Shown piece by piece: positions 44,059 to 51,747 of a stretch of 64,000 nucleotides of DNA (positions are counted from its first letter, which is position 1; the number at the start of each line of letters is the position of its first letter). The position numbers were made by a program, and so were the translations under genes. The notes beneath the pieces are model-generated. The model had not been told where the DNA came from and ran no database searches. It worked only from the letters and a program-made list of their open reading frames with translations. The stretch is from assembly GCA_900143635.1 (NCBI GenBank), contig FREY01000012.1:56529-120528 (forward strand). The letters run 5' to 3'. This DNA comes from Rhodobacteraceae bacterium Alg231-04. GTDB taxonomy: Bacteria; Pseudomonadota; Alphaproteobacteria; Rhodobacterales; Rhodobacteraceae.

Positions 44059-44074
44059 CCCGCCGGAGCGGGGT
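44059..44074. terminator. Hairpin beside the displaced tRNA-fMet 3' end
   Basis: CCCCGC and GCGGGG form a 6-bp stem with loop CGGA, followed rightward by an A/T-rich stretch. Read leftward, as the tRNA-fMet transcript would run, it lies about 25 bases after the tRNA fragment. It may be the original rrn-operon terminator, now separated from the rrn operon by the inserted island. Confidence 0.5.
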
Positions 44075-44098
44075 TTAACTTGTTGTATTTTTTTGTTG

Positions 44099-44124
44099 AG
44101 TATTGGTTGCGGGAGCAGGATTTG
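44099..44124 (-). repeat. Left copy of the 26-bp direct repeat: 3' end fragment of tRNA-fMet (putative att site)
   Basis: The 26 bases are identical to 63305-63330, which span the T-arm/acceptor 3' end and CCA of the intact tRNA-fMet. The rest of the tRNA is absent here. Such partial tRNA duplicates mark the far end of integrative elements that use a tRNA 3' end as attachment site. See the right copy and the recombinase remnant at 63142-63353. Confidence 0.75.
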
Positions 44125-44172
44125 GACACTGTTTTCCAAGTCTGACTAGAACTAGGGTTTTGAGATGAGTTT

Positions 44173-46050
44173 TCAGGAGCCCGGACTAACTGTAAACGCC
44201 TTGATTTGAGTTGAGCCATCATCGTGCAACATTCTCTCTGAATACAATTCACTCTTCTGCGCGCCGATAAGCTGGCTTGTCGCTTCAGTAAAACAAATCG
44301 GCCTTTGTCCGTGGGCATCCGGCGGCAGATGCTTGCTCCAAGCCTCCAGCCGCGCGGCGATGTTCACGGTGTCCCCGATTATGTTGTACCGCATGCTCCC
44401 GTCAGACCCGAGCATCCCGGCGATGGCTTCTCCGCTGTTCAGGCCAATTCTGACCTTGTATTGGAACAGCATGTCCGGCTGTTTCTTGTTGAGGTCGGCA
44501 ATCGCCACTCGCATCCGGCGCGCGCATTCAAGCGCCGATATTGCGTCTTGCCGGCGCTCCTCCCAGCTCTCACTCGCAACCGGAGCTCCAAAAACAGCGA
44601 GAATCCCATCACCTGTAAATTTTTCAACGAAGCCGCCGTTTTCGCGGGAAACTCGCCCCAATTCGTTCAGCAACCGGCTGATCCAGGCCATGAAATCCTT
44701 CGGTTCCATTGCCTTTCCGATCCGCGTTGACCCTTCTATATCTGCGATCAGGACAGTTATAAAAAGCCGTCGGGGCCTGGGTCTTTGACCCGACAGAATG
44801 CTCTCCCGCTGTTTCCAGACCTGCGCCGCCAATTCGTCGGAGAGCTGAGATGAGAAAATTCTGGCAAGCATGCGCCGCTGACTGCGCGCCCGGGATAACA
44901 CTATGCCGATCCCAAGAAGGAAAGAAAGAAGCCATGCCATCGCAGCCGGGCCTGCCGGAAGAAGCAAATCGGAACTATGGGCCCACGAGCCCGCGATCAG
45001 CAACAGCGAGCTGCCTGCAAATCCAAGAAAGACCGCCAGGCCGGTTGAATGGATAAACAGGGCAATCAATCCGCCGCCCAGCGCCGCTGCAATGATCCCG
45101 GCATTGGAAAGTGCCTCGGATACCGAAACCAGCGGCGACAGTCCCCCCCCGGCGTGATCAATCAGCTGTTGCGCCGTAACGGCATGAATTTCAGCACCAT
45201 AGGCGAAACCCGGCCCGGACCGCCCAGTCAGAGGTGTCTGGAAAAAGTCCTTCACAGTTTGGCTGGTGACACCAATAAGAACAGCTTTGCCTGCTAGCTC
45301 GGACCTACCGTTCCCGGACAATAAGGCACTTGCACCCACCTGCCGGATGATCGGTGCATGGCTCCGATAGCGCCGCATAACCTGGTAGCCTCTGGCGTCC
45401 AGCGACCGGTAAGGCCCGAAATTGCCCGTCAACCGCCGGACCGGTGTGCTGCCGAACAGGAGAACACGTGTGTCCTGCGGCCACGACCGCAGATCCGTCT
45501 GCCCAGTGAACGTCATGGACAGCTGCATCGGCAGCGAGAATGCTATCCCGTCCGGCTGATTGACAAGGATGAGAGCCCGGCGGGCAACCCCATCTTGATC
45601 AATTGGGATATCCGAAAACCCTTTGCGAACTTCTGCTGGTGCTTCAGGCCCGGCAGCACCGGCACTGTTCAAACTGTAGATGGTGATGACACGGGGATCA
45701 GACAACGCCGCCATCAGCGCCTTCCTGCCCTGCCCGACCGGCATATCGCGGTAGATGTCGATACCAACTGCCTTGGCGCCCGCGTCTAATGCTGCCGTCA
45801 CCAGCAGGGCCAGCTTGTCATCCGGCACCGGCCAGCCCCAGTTTGATAACTCCCCGTCTGTCAGCGGTATCAGCACCACATCCGCCACGGGTTTGTCCGA
45901 AGCGAAAAAGGCAGCAGTCAGGTCATAATGTGCCAGCTCAAGAGGCTGCAGCAGTCCGTTCACCCGGGCGCCTATGGAAACGGTGCCTGCAGCTGCGGCG
46001 GTAAAGAGAAGAAGGAAAAGGCGTTGCCAAGTGCTCAGCAGGGTCCGCAT
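44173..46050 (-). CDS. CHASE2-domain class III adenylate cyclase
   Basis: The 625-residue membrane protein starts with one hydrophobic helix (about 8-28). A periplasmic CHASE2 sensor follows (about 35-300; ADVVLIPLTDGELSNWGWPVPDD, GAKAVGIDIYRDMPVGQG, GKAVLIGVTSQTVKDFFQTPL). Three closely packed helices (about 315-386) are next. The cyclase domain spans about 425-610: metal Asp437 in LIADIEGSTRIG and Asp481 in KFTGDGILAVFG. Lys477 and Asp560 suit adenine selection, and Asn563/Arg567 in TVNIAARLEA complete the site. All catalytic residues are present, so it should make cAMP. It is last in the operon with the caspase-like and DUF928 genes; 12 bp separate it from the caspase-like gene. Confidence 0.88.
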   Translation of the reverse strand: MRTLLSTWQRLFLLLFTAAAAGTVSIGARVNGLLQPLELAHYDLTAAFFASDKPVADVVLIPLTDGELSNWGWPVPDDKLALLVTAALDAGAKAVGIDIYRDMPVGQGRKALMAALSDPRVITIYSLNSAGAAGPEAPAEVRKGFSDIPIDQDGVARRALILVNQPDGIAFSLPMQLSMTFTGQTDLRSWPQDTRVLLFGSTPVRRLTGNFGPYRSLDARGYQVMRRYRSHAPIIRQVGASALLSGNGRSELAGKAVLIGVTSQTVKDFFQTPLTGRSGPGFAYGAEIHAVTAQQLIDHAGGGLSPLVSVSEALSNAGIIAAALGGGLIALFIHSTGLAVFLGFAGSSLLLIAGSWAHSSDLLLPAGPAAMAWLLSFLLGIGIVLSRARSQRRMLARIFSSQLSDELAAQVWKQRESILSGQRPRPRRLFITVLIADIEGSTRIGKAMEPKDFMAWISRLLNELGRVSRENGGFVEKFTGDGILAVFGAPVASESWEERRQDAISALECARRMRVAIADLNKKQPDMLFQYKVRIGLNSGEAIAGMLGSDGSMRYNIIGDTVNIAARLEAWSKHLPPDAHGQRPICFTEATSQLIGAQKSELYSERMLHDDGSTQIKAFTVSPGS

Positions 46051-46062
46051 TCTGCCACCTGC

Positions 46063-47841
46063 TCACTCAATCTCGACGAGGTAGCCGAGGTCCCAGAGAT
46101 TGCCCCTTGTATCGTCCCAAAAGCGCGGGACGCTGCCGGGCCTGACAAATCTGCTGGGAGTGTAGAATCGGGCGTAGTGCTGTTTGCCTTCGAAATTGTC
46201 CGGGTTGCCGGGCGACCACCCGGTGAAGCTGAGCGGCTCTCCGGTGATCCAGGCCCAGCCGCCTCTCGGCTCTGCGCTGCCGGGGACCTGAAACAGCCCG
46301 ATCACCGGGCCATAGAGTGTCCCGGAGCTGTCCTTCTTGATAAACTTCTGGTCCCTGGAGAACAGCCCAATCAGAAACTGGTTTTCCGCGCTCGACGATA
46401 TTACCGCCAAATGCCCGCCGGCCCGCGACGCCGCTTTAGAAGCATCGTTCCAAGTGCCTTCTCGCTCGCGCACTGCGAGATAAAGTCTACCCTCGAAATA
46501 GTCGAATAGAACCGGAGTATTGGGAAATTGCCGCAGCGCATGATCCAGCCGCGGATCCAGCCCGGGCGGCAGAGTGTCTTCTGCATAGACCGTGGCTTCC
46601 GCCGACTTCAGCGCATCCGTTGCTGGCACGTCCGGCAGCACCCTTAGAAGCGCGGCATCCACATTGGTTCCGGCAGGCAGTCCCAGCTGAAGCCGGGCAA
46701 GCGCAATGGCCTTGCGGGTTTGCGGCCCGACGGAGCCGTCTATACGGCCCCGATAATGACCCAGATAGGCAAGCGAGGTTTGAAGAAGCTTGCTTTGCTC
46801 CCTGGTCAGTCTGGCCTGACCTCTGCCGTCGAACTCCGGTTCAAGCCACAGCGGACGGGATGCCATGCGCGAAGCGGTCTCCCATTCGGCCTCCAGTTCG
46901 GACTTCCGGGCAACCGCCAGGCGCACAAGCTCGTTGTCCTCGAACTGCCCGTAGGTCTGCACGAATTGCCGCCAGAGCCAGATGGTGCCGTATTTCTCCG
47001 CTACGGCGAAATCTTCGAGCATCTCGTCGAACAGGCTGACTTCTTCCGGTACCGCAAGGGCCGCCTGCGTTGCAGGCGGCACGAAGTAGATATCCTTGCC
47101 AGGCAACGATCCGTAGGTAAACGGCTCCTGGTAACCATCGGTCTTTTCCAGAACTGCATCCCGGACCAGACGGAACAACTTGCCGATTTCGATCCCAGGC
47201 GTCTCGATCCGGGAAAGCAATGCGCTTGCGTAGGGACTGTTCCTGCCGTCGCCATCCAAGGCGATCGTGCCCCCGCGTGCAGCGTAGCCGACCAACACGC
47301 CACCCGGATCAATCCGTGCCAGACCGCGGCCAATCGAGCGCGAGGCCTTGGTGCGCACCATGTCAGCCACGAAAGGGTTGTTCCGGCAGGCGTCGAGCAG
47401 CACGATCCGCACGCCGCCGCTGTCCTGAACGCTGCCAATCACCGTATCGAGGCGGATGGCCTCGAATTCGATATCGCGGTCGCTCCTGAGTTCGGCATTC
47501 ACGGGTATCAGGTAGTTCACTTTGTCGATCTCGATCCCGTGACCGGCAAAATAGATCAGTGCGATTTCGGCGTCCTCTGCCGCCTCGCTGAAATCCCGCA
47601 GGGATATGCGCATGGAGGCATAGTCCAGGTCCAGCTTCACGGTGACCCCGAAGCCCAGCCGGGTCAGCGCCTTTCCGATATCCGCCGCATCGTTCTTCGG
47701 ATTGGCCAATTCGGCGACATGGGCATACTCCGAGTTGCCGATGACCAGGGCAACGCGGTTCTCCGCAGCATTGGCTGAAGACAAACACGAGACGTTCACT
47801 GCGGCAATTGCCAGCAACTTCCTGATCAGTTCACGGATCAT
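46063..47841 (-). CDS. Exported caspase-like (C14) protein with peptidoglycan-binding-like and C-type-lectin-like domains
   Basis: The 592-residue protein starts with a signal peptide (IRKLLAIAAVNVSCLSSANA). A p20-like caspase domain follows (about 29-254; RVALVIGNSEYAHVAEL, catalytic His101 in IYFAGHGIEI, catalytic Cys152 in VLLDACRNNPF). A helical linker leads to a peptidoglycan-binding-like fold (about 344-392; LQTSLAYLGHYRGRIDGSVG). A C-type-lectin-like domain fills about 452-592 (GGHLAVISSSAENQFL, WAWITGEPLSFTGWSPGNPDN, FWDDTRGNLWDLGYLVEIE). ATG 47841 has GGTGGA ahead of it and overlaps the DUF928 stop. The protein should act in the periplasm or at the surface; the substrate is unknown. 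Confidence 0.88.
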   Translation of the reverse strand: MIRELIRKLLAIAAVNVSCLSSANAAENRVALVIGNSEYAHVAELANPKNDAADIGKALTRLGFGVTVKLDLDYASMRISLRDFSEAAEDAEIALIYFAGHGIEIDKVNYLIPVNAELRSDRDIEFEAIRLDTVIGSVQDSGGVRIVLLDACRNNPFVADMVRTKASRSIGRGLARIDPGGVLVGYAARGGTIALDGDGRNSPYASALLSRIETPGIEIGKLFRLVRDAVLEKTDGYQEPFTYGSLPGKDIYFVPPATQAALAVPEEVSLFDEMLEDFAVAEKYGTIWLWRQFVQTYGQFEDNELVRLAVARKSELEAEWETASRMASRPLWLEPEFDGRGQARLTREQSKLLQTSLAYLGHYRGRIDGSVGPQTRKAIALARLQLGLPAGTNVDAALLRVLPDVPATDALKSAEATVYAEDTLPPGLDPRLDHALRQFPNTPVLFDYFEGRLYLAVREREGTWNDASKAASRAGGHLAVISSSAENQFLIGLFSRDQKFIKKDSSGTLYGPVIGLFQVPGSAEPRGGWAWITGEPLSFTGWSPGNPDNFEGKQHYARFYTPSRFVRPGSVPRFWDDTRGNLWDLGYLVEIE

Positions 47842-48490
47842 TTGCGTCCACCCCCGCAATTTCGAGCAATTGGCTGAATCGAGGCTGATCCAGTATTCTG
47901 ATCCTGCTATTCAGGCCTACCGCCACAGCATCTTCCAATGCGTCAAACCAGTTCCCTCCGCCCTGTACGGTGTCTGCATCCGCTCCGGTCCGCATGACAT
48001 ATGACGCAACCGTTGCAACCACGGTGGCCCCTTCCACGAGCTGCAGCGTCCATTCGTAAACGGCATCCTTCCTCAGCTTCATGCCTGAACGTTTCAGGTC
48101 CAAAGCATAGAACCCGCTCCGGAATGGGCCGGTAGCCTGCCAAGCCACGACCCCGCCATCACGGCCCGAAACCCGCAGGCGGACATCGCCCTGATACCCG
48201 TCAGGCAGATACCAGAGCAGAGGCGGCGTTCCGCTGGAAGTGGTGCCGCCTCCGTCCGGCACAACAAGCGAAACCAGACGCCCCTTGGCCCGGCCCGCAC
48301 CCCGGGTCCCCGCCCCCTGAAGGCCCGAGGGTGTCCCGATTTCGGGGGGCCGGAAAACGGGCTCGACCGGCGCAGCGGCGTCCTGTTCCGCCTGGTCTGA
48401 ACTGGCACCAGGCAGGGCGGAGCAGATGGCGAATGCCAAAGCCAAAGACCACGTTCTTGCCCTGCTCAGTTTCACGAGCGTGGAACGCAT
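47831..48490 (-). CDS. Exported DUF928-like protein
   Basis: The 219-residue protein has a signal peptide (ARTWSLALAFAICSALPGASS) and a proline-rich stretch. A beta-sandwich-like domain follows (LVSLVVPDGGGTTSSGTPPLLWYLPDG, DAVYEWTLQLVEGATVVAT, GNWFDALEDAVAVGLNS). The order of a LV-P-x-G opening, P-x-x-WYLP, Y-x-W-x-L and WYDAL-like end matches DUF928, known best in cyanobacteria beside CHASE2 and caspase/CHAT genes. Start ATG 48490 follows GAGGTAACGTG. It is the first gene of the operon. Role unknown; it could be a periplasmic ligand or protein-binding partner. Confidence 0.65.
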   Translation of the reverse strand: MRSTLVKLSRARTWSLALAFAICSALPGASSDQAEQDAAAPVEPVFRPPEIGTPSGLQGAGTRGAGRAKGRLVSLVVPDGGGTTSSGTPPLLWYLPDGYQGDVRLRVSGRDGGVVAWQATGPFRSGFYALDLKRSGMKLRKDAVYEWTLQLVEGATVVATVASYVMRTGADADTVQGGGNWFDALEDAVAVGLNSRIRILDQPRFSQLLEIAGVDANDP

Positions 48491-48493
48491 CAC

Positions 48494-48757
48494 GTTACCT
48501 CATGCTTGCCGCAGGCAAGCCGCCGCAGCGATCCGTGGACGAGCCGCCGGGAATAGCCTGCCGGGTTGAGAACCGTTCTGTCTTTTCAAAGTTATTTCGA
48601 AGTGCTGGCCGTTCAAGACACACCGGCCAGAGCCGGAAGCAAGCCCGGAACGGCCCGGAACGGCCCGGAATGTACTATTCTCGGACACCTGGCCAAGGAA
48701 ATTGGAAACGGAAAATGGAACAACCAGCATGTAGCCACAATTGGATGGGCCAGGCAC
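48494..48757. promoter_or_regulatory. Control region upstream of the DUF928/caspase/cyclase operon, with decamer repeats
   Basis: No gene is supported in these 264 bp. The sequence from 48641 to 48670 holds three tandem copies of a decamer ending in CCCGGAA (AAGCCCGGAA, CGGCCCGGAA, CGGCCCGGAA). The leftward operon promoter should lie here; I did not find a convincing -35/-10 pair. Confidence 0.4.
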
Positions 48758-49684
48758 CTACGCTTGTCCGTCAGCCAATGCTACGCAACTTCGGGACCGT
48801 TTCCTTGAAACTGCATCGGCGAGCTCTTGGGCTAGCGCTTTAACGCGCCTTGGTTGCGCCCGGCCAGGTGGGAACATCATTTGAAGAGGCGGCGGCGGCG
48901 GCGCATGCTCCGTCAGAAGAGGCATAAGACGGCCCTCCCGGATATCAGCCGCAACGTCCAGTTCTGACTTCAGAATGATCCCATGCCCTGCAAGCGCCCA
49001 CTGCCGCATCAGTGAGCCATCATTGACGATCTTGTTCCCCCGCACGGTGACTTCTTGGCCACGATCGCCCGAACCAAACCGCCAGACGTTGTCCAGAGTG
49101 ACGCCAAACCGCATGATGAGGCAGTTATGATCGGTCAGGTCCTCCGGACGCAGCGGCGTACCATGTGTGTCGAGATAAGACTGCGCAGCGCAGACTATAC
49201 GGGGTATGTTTCCCAGGCTGCGAACCCTCAGAGTACTATCCGCAACCGCTCCGAACCGGAGCGCTATGTCAAAGCCTTCTCTGACAATATCAGTGTAGCC
49301 GTCAGACAAAGACAGTTCGACCGATATTGCCGGGTGCTCTGTGGTGAATTTCGCGATAGCGTCCGAGACGATACTGCGCCCTAGATCAACCGGGGCGCTG
49401 ACCCGGATCGGGCCTGACAAAGTCTCCGCCCCGTGCCGGATACGGGCGTCCAGGTCTTCAACTTCCCCCAAGACTCCCCTCGCCCCTTCGGCAAGGGTTC
49501 GACCTTCGTCGGTCAAGCTGATGGACCGGGTTGTACGGTTGAGCAGAACCGTCCCGTAATGCGCCTCCAGCGCCGCAAGCCGCTCTGACACCGTGGTTGG
49601 CGACAACCCAATCTCGCGGCCCGCCGCCGCCAGGCTGCCTTTCTCGACGATTTTCAAAAACAGAGCGATGTTATCCAGCAGCAT
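48758..49684 (-). CDS. LysR-family regulator
   Basis: The 308-residue protein has the LysR helix-turn-helix (LFLKIVEKGSLAAAGREIGLSP, then TTVSERLAALEAHYGTVLLNR). The substrate domain shows IRVSAPVDLGRSIVSDAIAKF, LSDGYTDIVREGFDIALRFG and PPGRAQPRRVKALAQEL. This is the group that controls small oxidoreductase genes. Start ATG 49684 gives MLLDNIALFLK; the longer frame upstream is spurious. It is divergent from the monooxygenase gene at 49790. Confidence 0.85.
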   Translation of the reverse strand: MLLDNIALFLKIVEKGSLAAAGREIGLSPTTVSERLAALEAHYGTVLLNRTTRSISLTDEGRTLAEGARGVLGEVEDLDARIRHGAETLSGPIRVSAPVDLGRSIVSDAIAKFTTEHPAISVELSLSDGYTDIVREGFDIALRFGAVADSTLRVRSLGNIPRIVCAAQSYLDTHGTPLRPEDLTDHNCLIMRFGVTLDNVWRFGSGDRGQEVTVRGNKIVNDGSLMRQWALAGHGIILKSELDVAADIREGRLMPLLTEHAPPPPPLQMMFPPGRAQPRRVKALAQELADAVSRKRSRSCVALADGQA

Positions 49685-49789
49685 TATCCGGAATTCCCGT
49701 ATTGTGAATTCGATAGAAGCCCGTTTATCCGAGGTAGGCAAGGTAATACGTTCCTGTTCATCGCAACACCACTTCAGGAAAGCAGGCCT

Positions 49790-50080
49790 ATGCCCCAACT
49801 GACCATCGTCGCCAACATCAAGGCCAATCCCGACCAGATCGAACTGGTAAAATCCGAGCTGATCAAACTGATTAACATCACCCGCGCCGAAGAAGGCTGC
49901 ATCAACTACGATCTGCACCAGGACAACGAAGCTCCCGGCCATTTCATGTTCCATGAGAACTGGGAAAGCCGCGAGCTGTGGCAGAAGCATATGAGCGCGC
50001 CGCATCTGGCCGCCTACATGGCTGCCACCGAAGGGGCCGTGGCCGAGTTTACGTTGAACGAAATGACTGTGGTAGGCTGA
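49790..50080 (+). CDS. ABM-domain protein (putative quinol monooxygenase, YgiN-like)
   Basis: The 96-residue protein has the antibiotic biosynthesis monooxygenase ferredoxin-like fold: TIVANIKANPDQIELVKSEL, EEGCINYDLHQDNEAPGHFMF and HENWESRELWQKHMSAPHL. Members oxidise quinols or small aldehydes without cofactors. AGGA precedes the ATG. It lies 41 bp ahead of the zinc-free oxidoreductase gene and divergent from LysR, which suggests a shared response to quinones or aldehydes. Confidence 0.8.
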   Translation: MPQLTIVANIKANPDQIELVKSELIKLINITRAEEGCINYDLHQDNEAPGHFMFHENWESRELWQKHMSAPHLAAYMAATEGAVAEFTLNEMTVVG

Positions 50081-50121
50081 CGGCCTGCAGGACCCTTCCA
50101 AACTAAACAAGGACACCCGCA

Positions 50122-51135
50122 ATGAAAGCTGTTGGATACACCAGTATCGGCCCGATCGACCGGCCTGACGCACTTATCGATTTCGAAATGGACCAACCTG
50201 TTCCCACTGGACATGATCTGCAGGTCCGGGTTCAGGCGGTTTCGGTCAATCCGGTGGACACCAAAATCCGGCAGCGCCGGGCGCCCGACGGGGATGCGCC
50301 TGCGGTTCTGGGGTGGGATGCCGTGGGCGAGGTCGTGTCCTCTGGCGGTGCCGCGACACGGTTTCAGCCTGGCGATATGGTTTGGTACGCTGGCGATCTG
50401 AACCGTCCGGGCACCAATTCAGAGTATCATCTGGTCGACGAGCGCATTACGGGCCGGGCACCGGCTTCCGTGCCCGCCGCCGCTGCCGCCGCACTGCCGC
50501 TGACCACGCTGACGGCCTATGAAATGCTGTTTGACCGCCTGCGGGTGAATGACCCTGTCCCCGGCGCCGGAAAGGCTGTGCTGATCATCGGTGGCGCAGG
50601 CGGTGTCGGCTCTATTGCGATCCAGCTTTTGCGGGCCCTGACAGATCTGACCGTCATCGCGACCGCCTCGCGACCGGAAACGCAGGCTTGGGTCCAAGAC
50701 CTCGGCGCGCATCATGTTGTGGACCACTCCAGGCCCCTGCCAGAGCAGGTCGCCGCCCTTGGCATTGGCGCGCCAGGTTTTGTGTTTTCGACCAACTATT
50801 CGGAAAGCTACGCCGCGCAGGCCGCCGATCTGATGGCGCCACAAGGCCGCTTCGGCCTGATCGATGACCCAGAAAGCTTTGACATCATGCCGTTCAAAGC
50901 CAAGGCCGCGTCGATCCATTGGGAGTTCATGTATACGCGCTCGATGTTTGCGACCGCGGATATGACTCGCCAAAGCGACATTCTGAACGAGGTCGCCGCC
51001 CTGATCGATGCCGGTAAAGTCAAATCGACCGCAACCGAGACACTGGGGACGATCAACGCGGCAAACCTGATGCTGGCTCATTGCGTCTTGGAAACCGGCA
51101 CCACAAAAGGAAAACTTGTCCTGGAAGGGTTCTGA
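50122..51135 (+). CDS. Quinone oxidoreductase/zinc-type alcohol dehydrogenase-family protein
   Basis: The 337-residue MDR-family enzyme has VSVNPVDTKIRQRRAP, the substrate-domain end GWDAVGEVVSSGG and the NADPH site LIIGGAGGVGSIAIQLLRAL. The structural zinc cysteines of alcohol dehydrogenases are absent, in line with the quinone reductase-like group. It lies just downstream of the ABM protein and would be regulated with it. Its substrate is not known. Confidence 0.85.
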   Translation: MKAVGYTSIGPIDRPDALIDFEMDQPVPTGHDLQVRVQAVSVNPVDTKIRQRRAPDGDAPAVLGWDAVGEVVSSGGAATRFQPGDMVWYAGDLNRPGTNSEYHLVDERITGRAPASVPAAAAAALPLTTLTAYEMLFDRLRVNDPVPGAGKAVLIIGGAGGVGSIAIQLLRALTDLTVIATASRPETQAWVQDLGAHHVVDHSRPLPEQVAALGIGAPGFVFSTNYSESYAAQAADLMAPQGRFGLIDDPESFDIMPFKAKAASIHWEFMYTRSMFATADMTRQSDILNEVAALIDAGKVKSTATETLGTINAANLMLAHCVLETGTTKGKLVLEGF

Positions 51136-51173
51136 CACTGGGATTGCCCGCCGCTCGACCGGCGTGCGGGCCG

Positions 51174-51632
51174 TCAGCCTATGGACGGGAATACGGGCGT
51201 GTTCTTGACCGTCCCGTAGACAAAGCTGGTGTCAATCGAGGCGATCCCGCCAATCGGGTGGATACGATTACGAATGAAACCCTCGTAGGCCACCAGATCA
51301 GGCACCAGCACGCGCAGTTGGTAATCCATTGCCCCCGTCAGCACATGACATTCCAGGACTTCGTCAATCATCTGCACGCGGCGTTCGAACTGCTGAACGT
51401 CGTCTTCATTGTGCCGCTCCAGCCGGATGCGGACAAAGACAGTGATGGCCAGCCCGTAGGCGGCCGCATCTACATCCGCGCTATACCCTTGGATGACACC
51501 GTTTTTTTCAAGGTTGCGGACCCGGCGCAAGCAGGGCGACGGCGACAGGCTGACGGCATCGGCCAGATCCTGGTTGGTCATGCGGCCACCGCGTTGCAGC
51601 GTGCGAATGATTTGTCTGTCCTTGGTGTCCAT
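51174..51632 (-). CDS. mdeR: Lrp/AsnC-family regulator of methionine gamma-lyase
   Basis: The 152-residue protein has an N-terminal helix-turn-helix (DRQIIRTLQRGGRMTNQDLA, then DAVSLSPSPCLRRVRNLEKNGVI). An RAM ligand domain follows (FVRIRLERHNEDDVQQFERRV, CHVLTGAMDYQLRVLVPDLV). ATG 51632 follows GAGGG. It is divergent from mdeA. In Pseudomonas putida, an Lrp-type MdeR activates mdeAB in the same arrangement. Two palindromic sites lie between the genes. Confidence 0.8.
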   Translation of the reverse strand: MDTKDRQIIRTLQRGGRMTNQDLADAVSLSPSPCLRRVRNLEKNGVIQGYSADVDAAAYGLAITVFVRIRLERHNEDDVQQFERRVQMIDEVLECHVLTGAMDYQLRVLVPDLVAYEGFIRNRIHPIGGIASIDTSFVYGTVKNTPVFPSIG

Positions 51633-51645
51633 ACGCCCTCGATTT

Positions 51646-51692
51646 TTGGCAGAATATGCCAAGATTGATAACAAATGTGGCAGAATTCGCAA
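51646..51692. promoter_or_regulatory. MdeR operator candidates
   Basis: TTGGCA-GAATA-TGCCAA (51646-51662) is a perfect palindrome. A weaker copy, TGGCAGAATTCGCAA, lies at 51678-51692. Both share GGCAGAAT and start 32 bp apart, close to three helical turns. They lie between mdeR and mdeA, as expected for an Lrp-type regulator. Confidence 0.6.
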
Positions 51693-51747
51693 TCCACTGC
51701 TGCAGGAAAACGTCTCTCATTGTGAAAACCGGATGCAGGAGACCACC

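Noticed and set aside
44099..44124. A second tRNA gene at the left end of the island
   Set aside because: Only the 3' part of tRNA-fMet is present; the anticodon and D arms are missing, so it cannot be a working tRNA.
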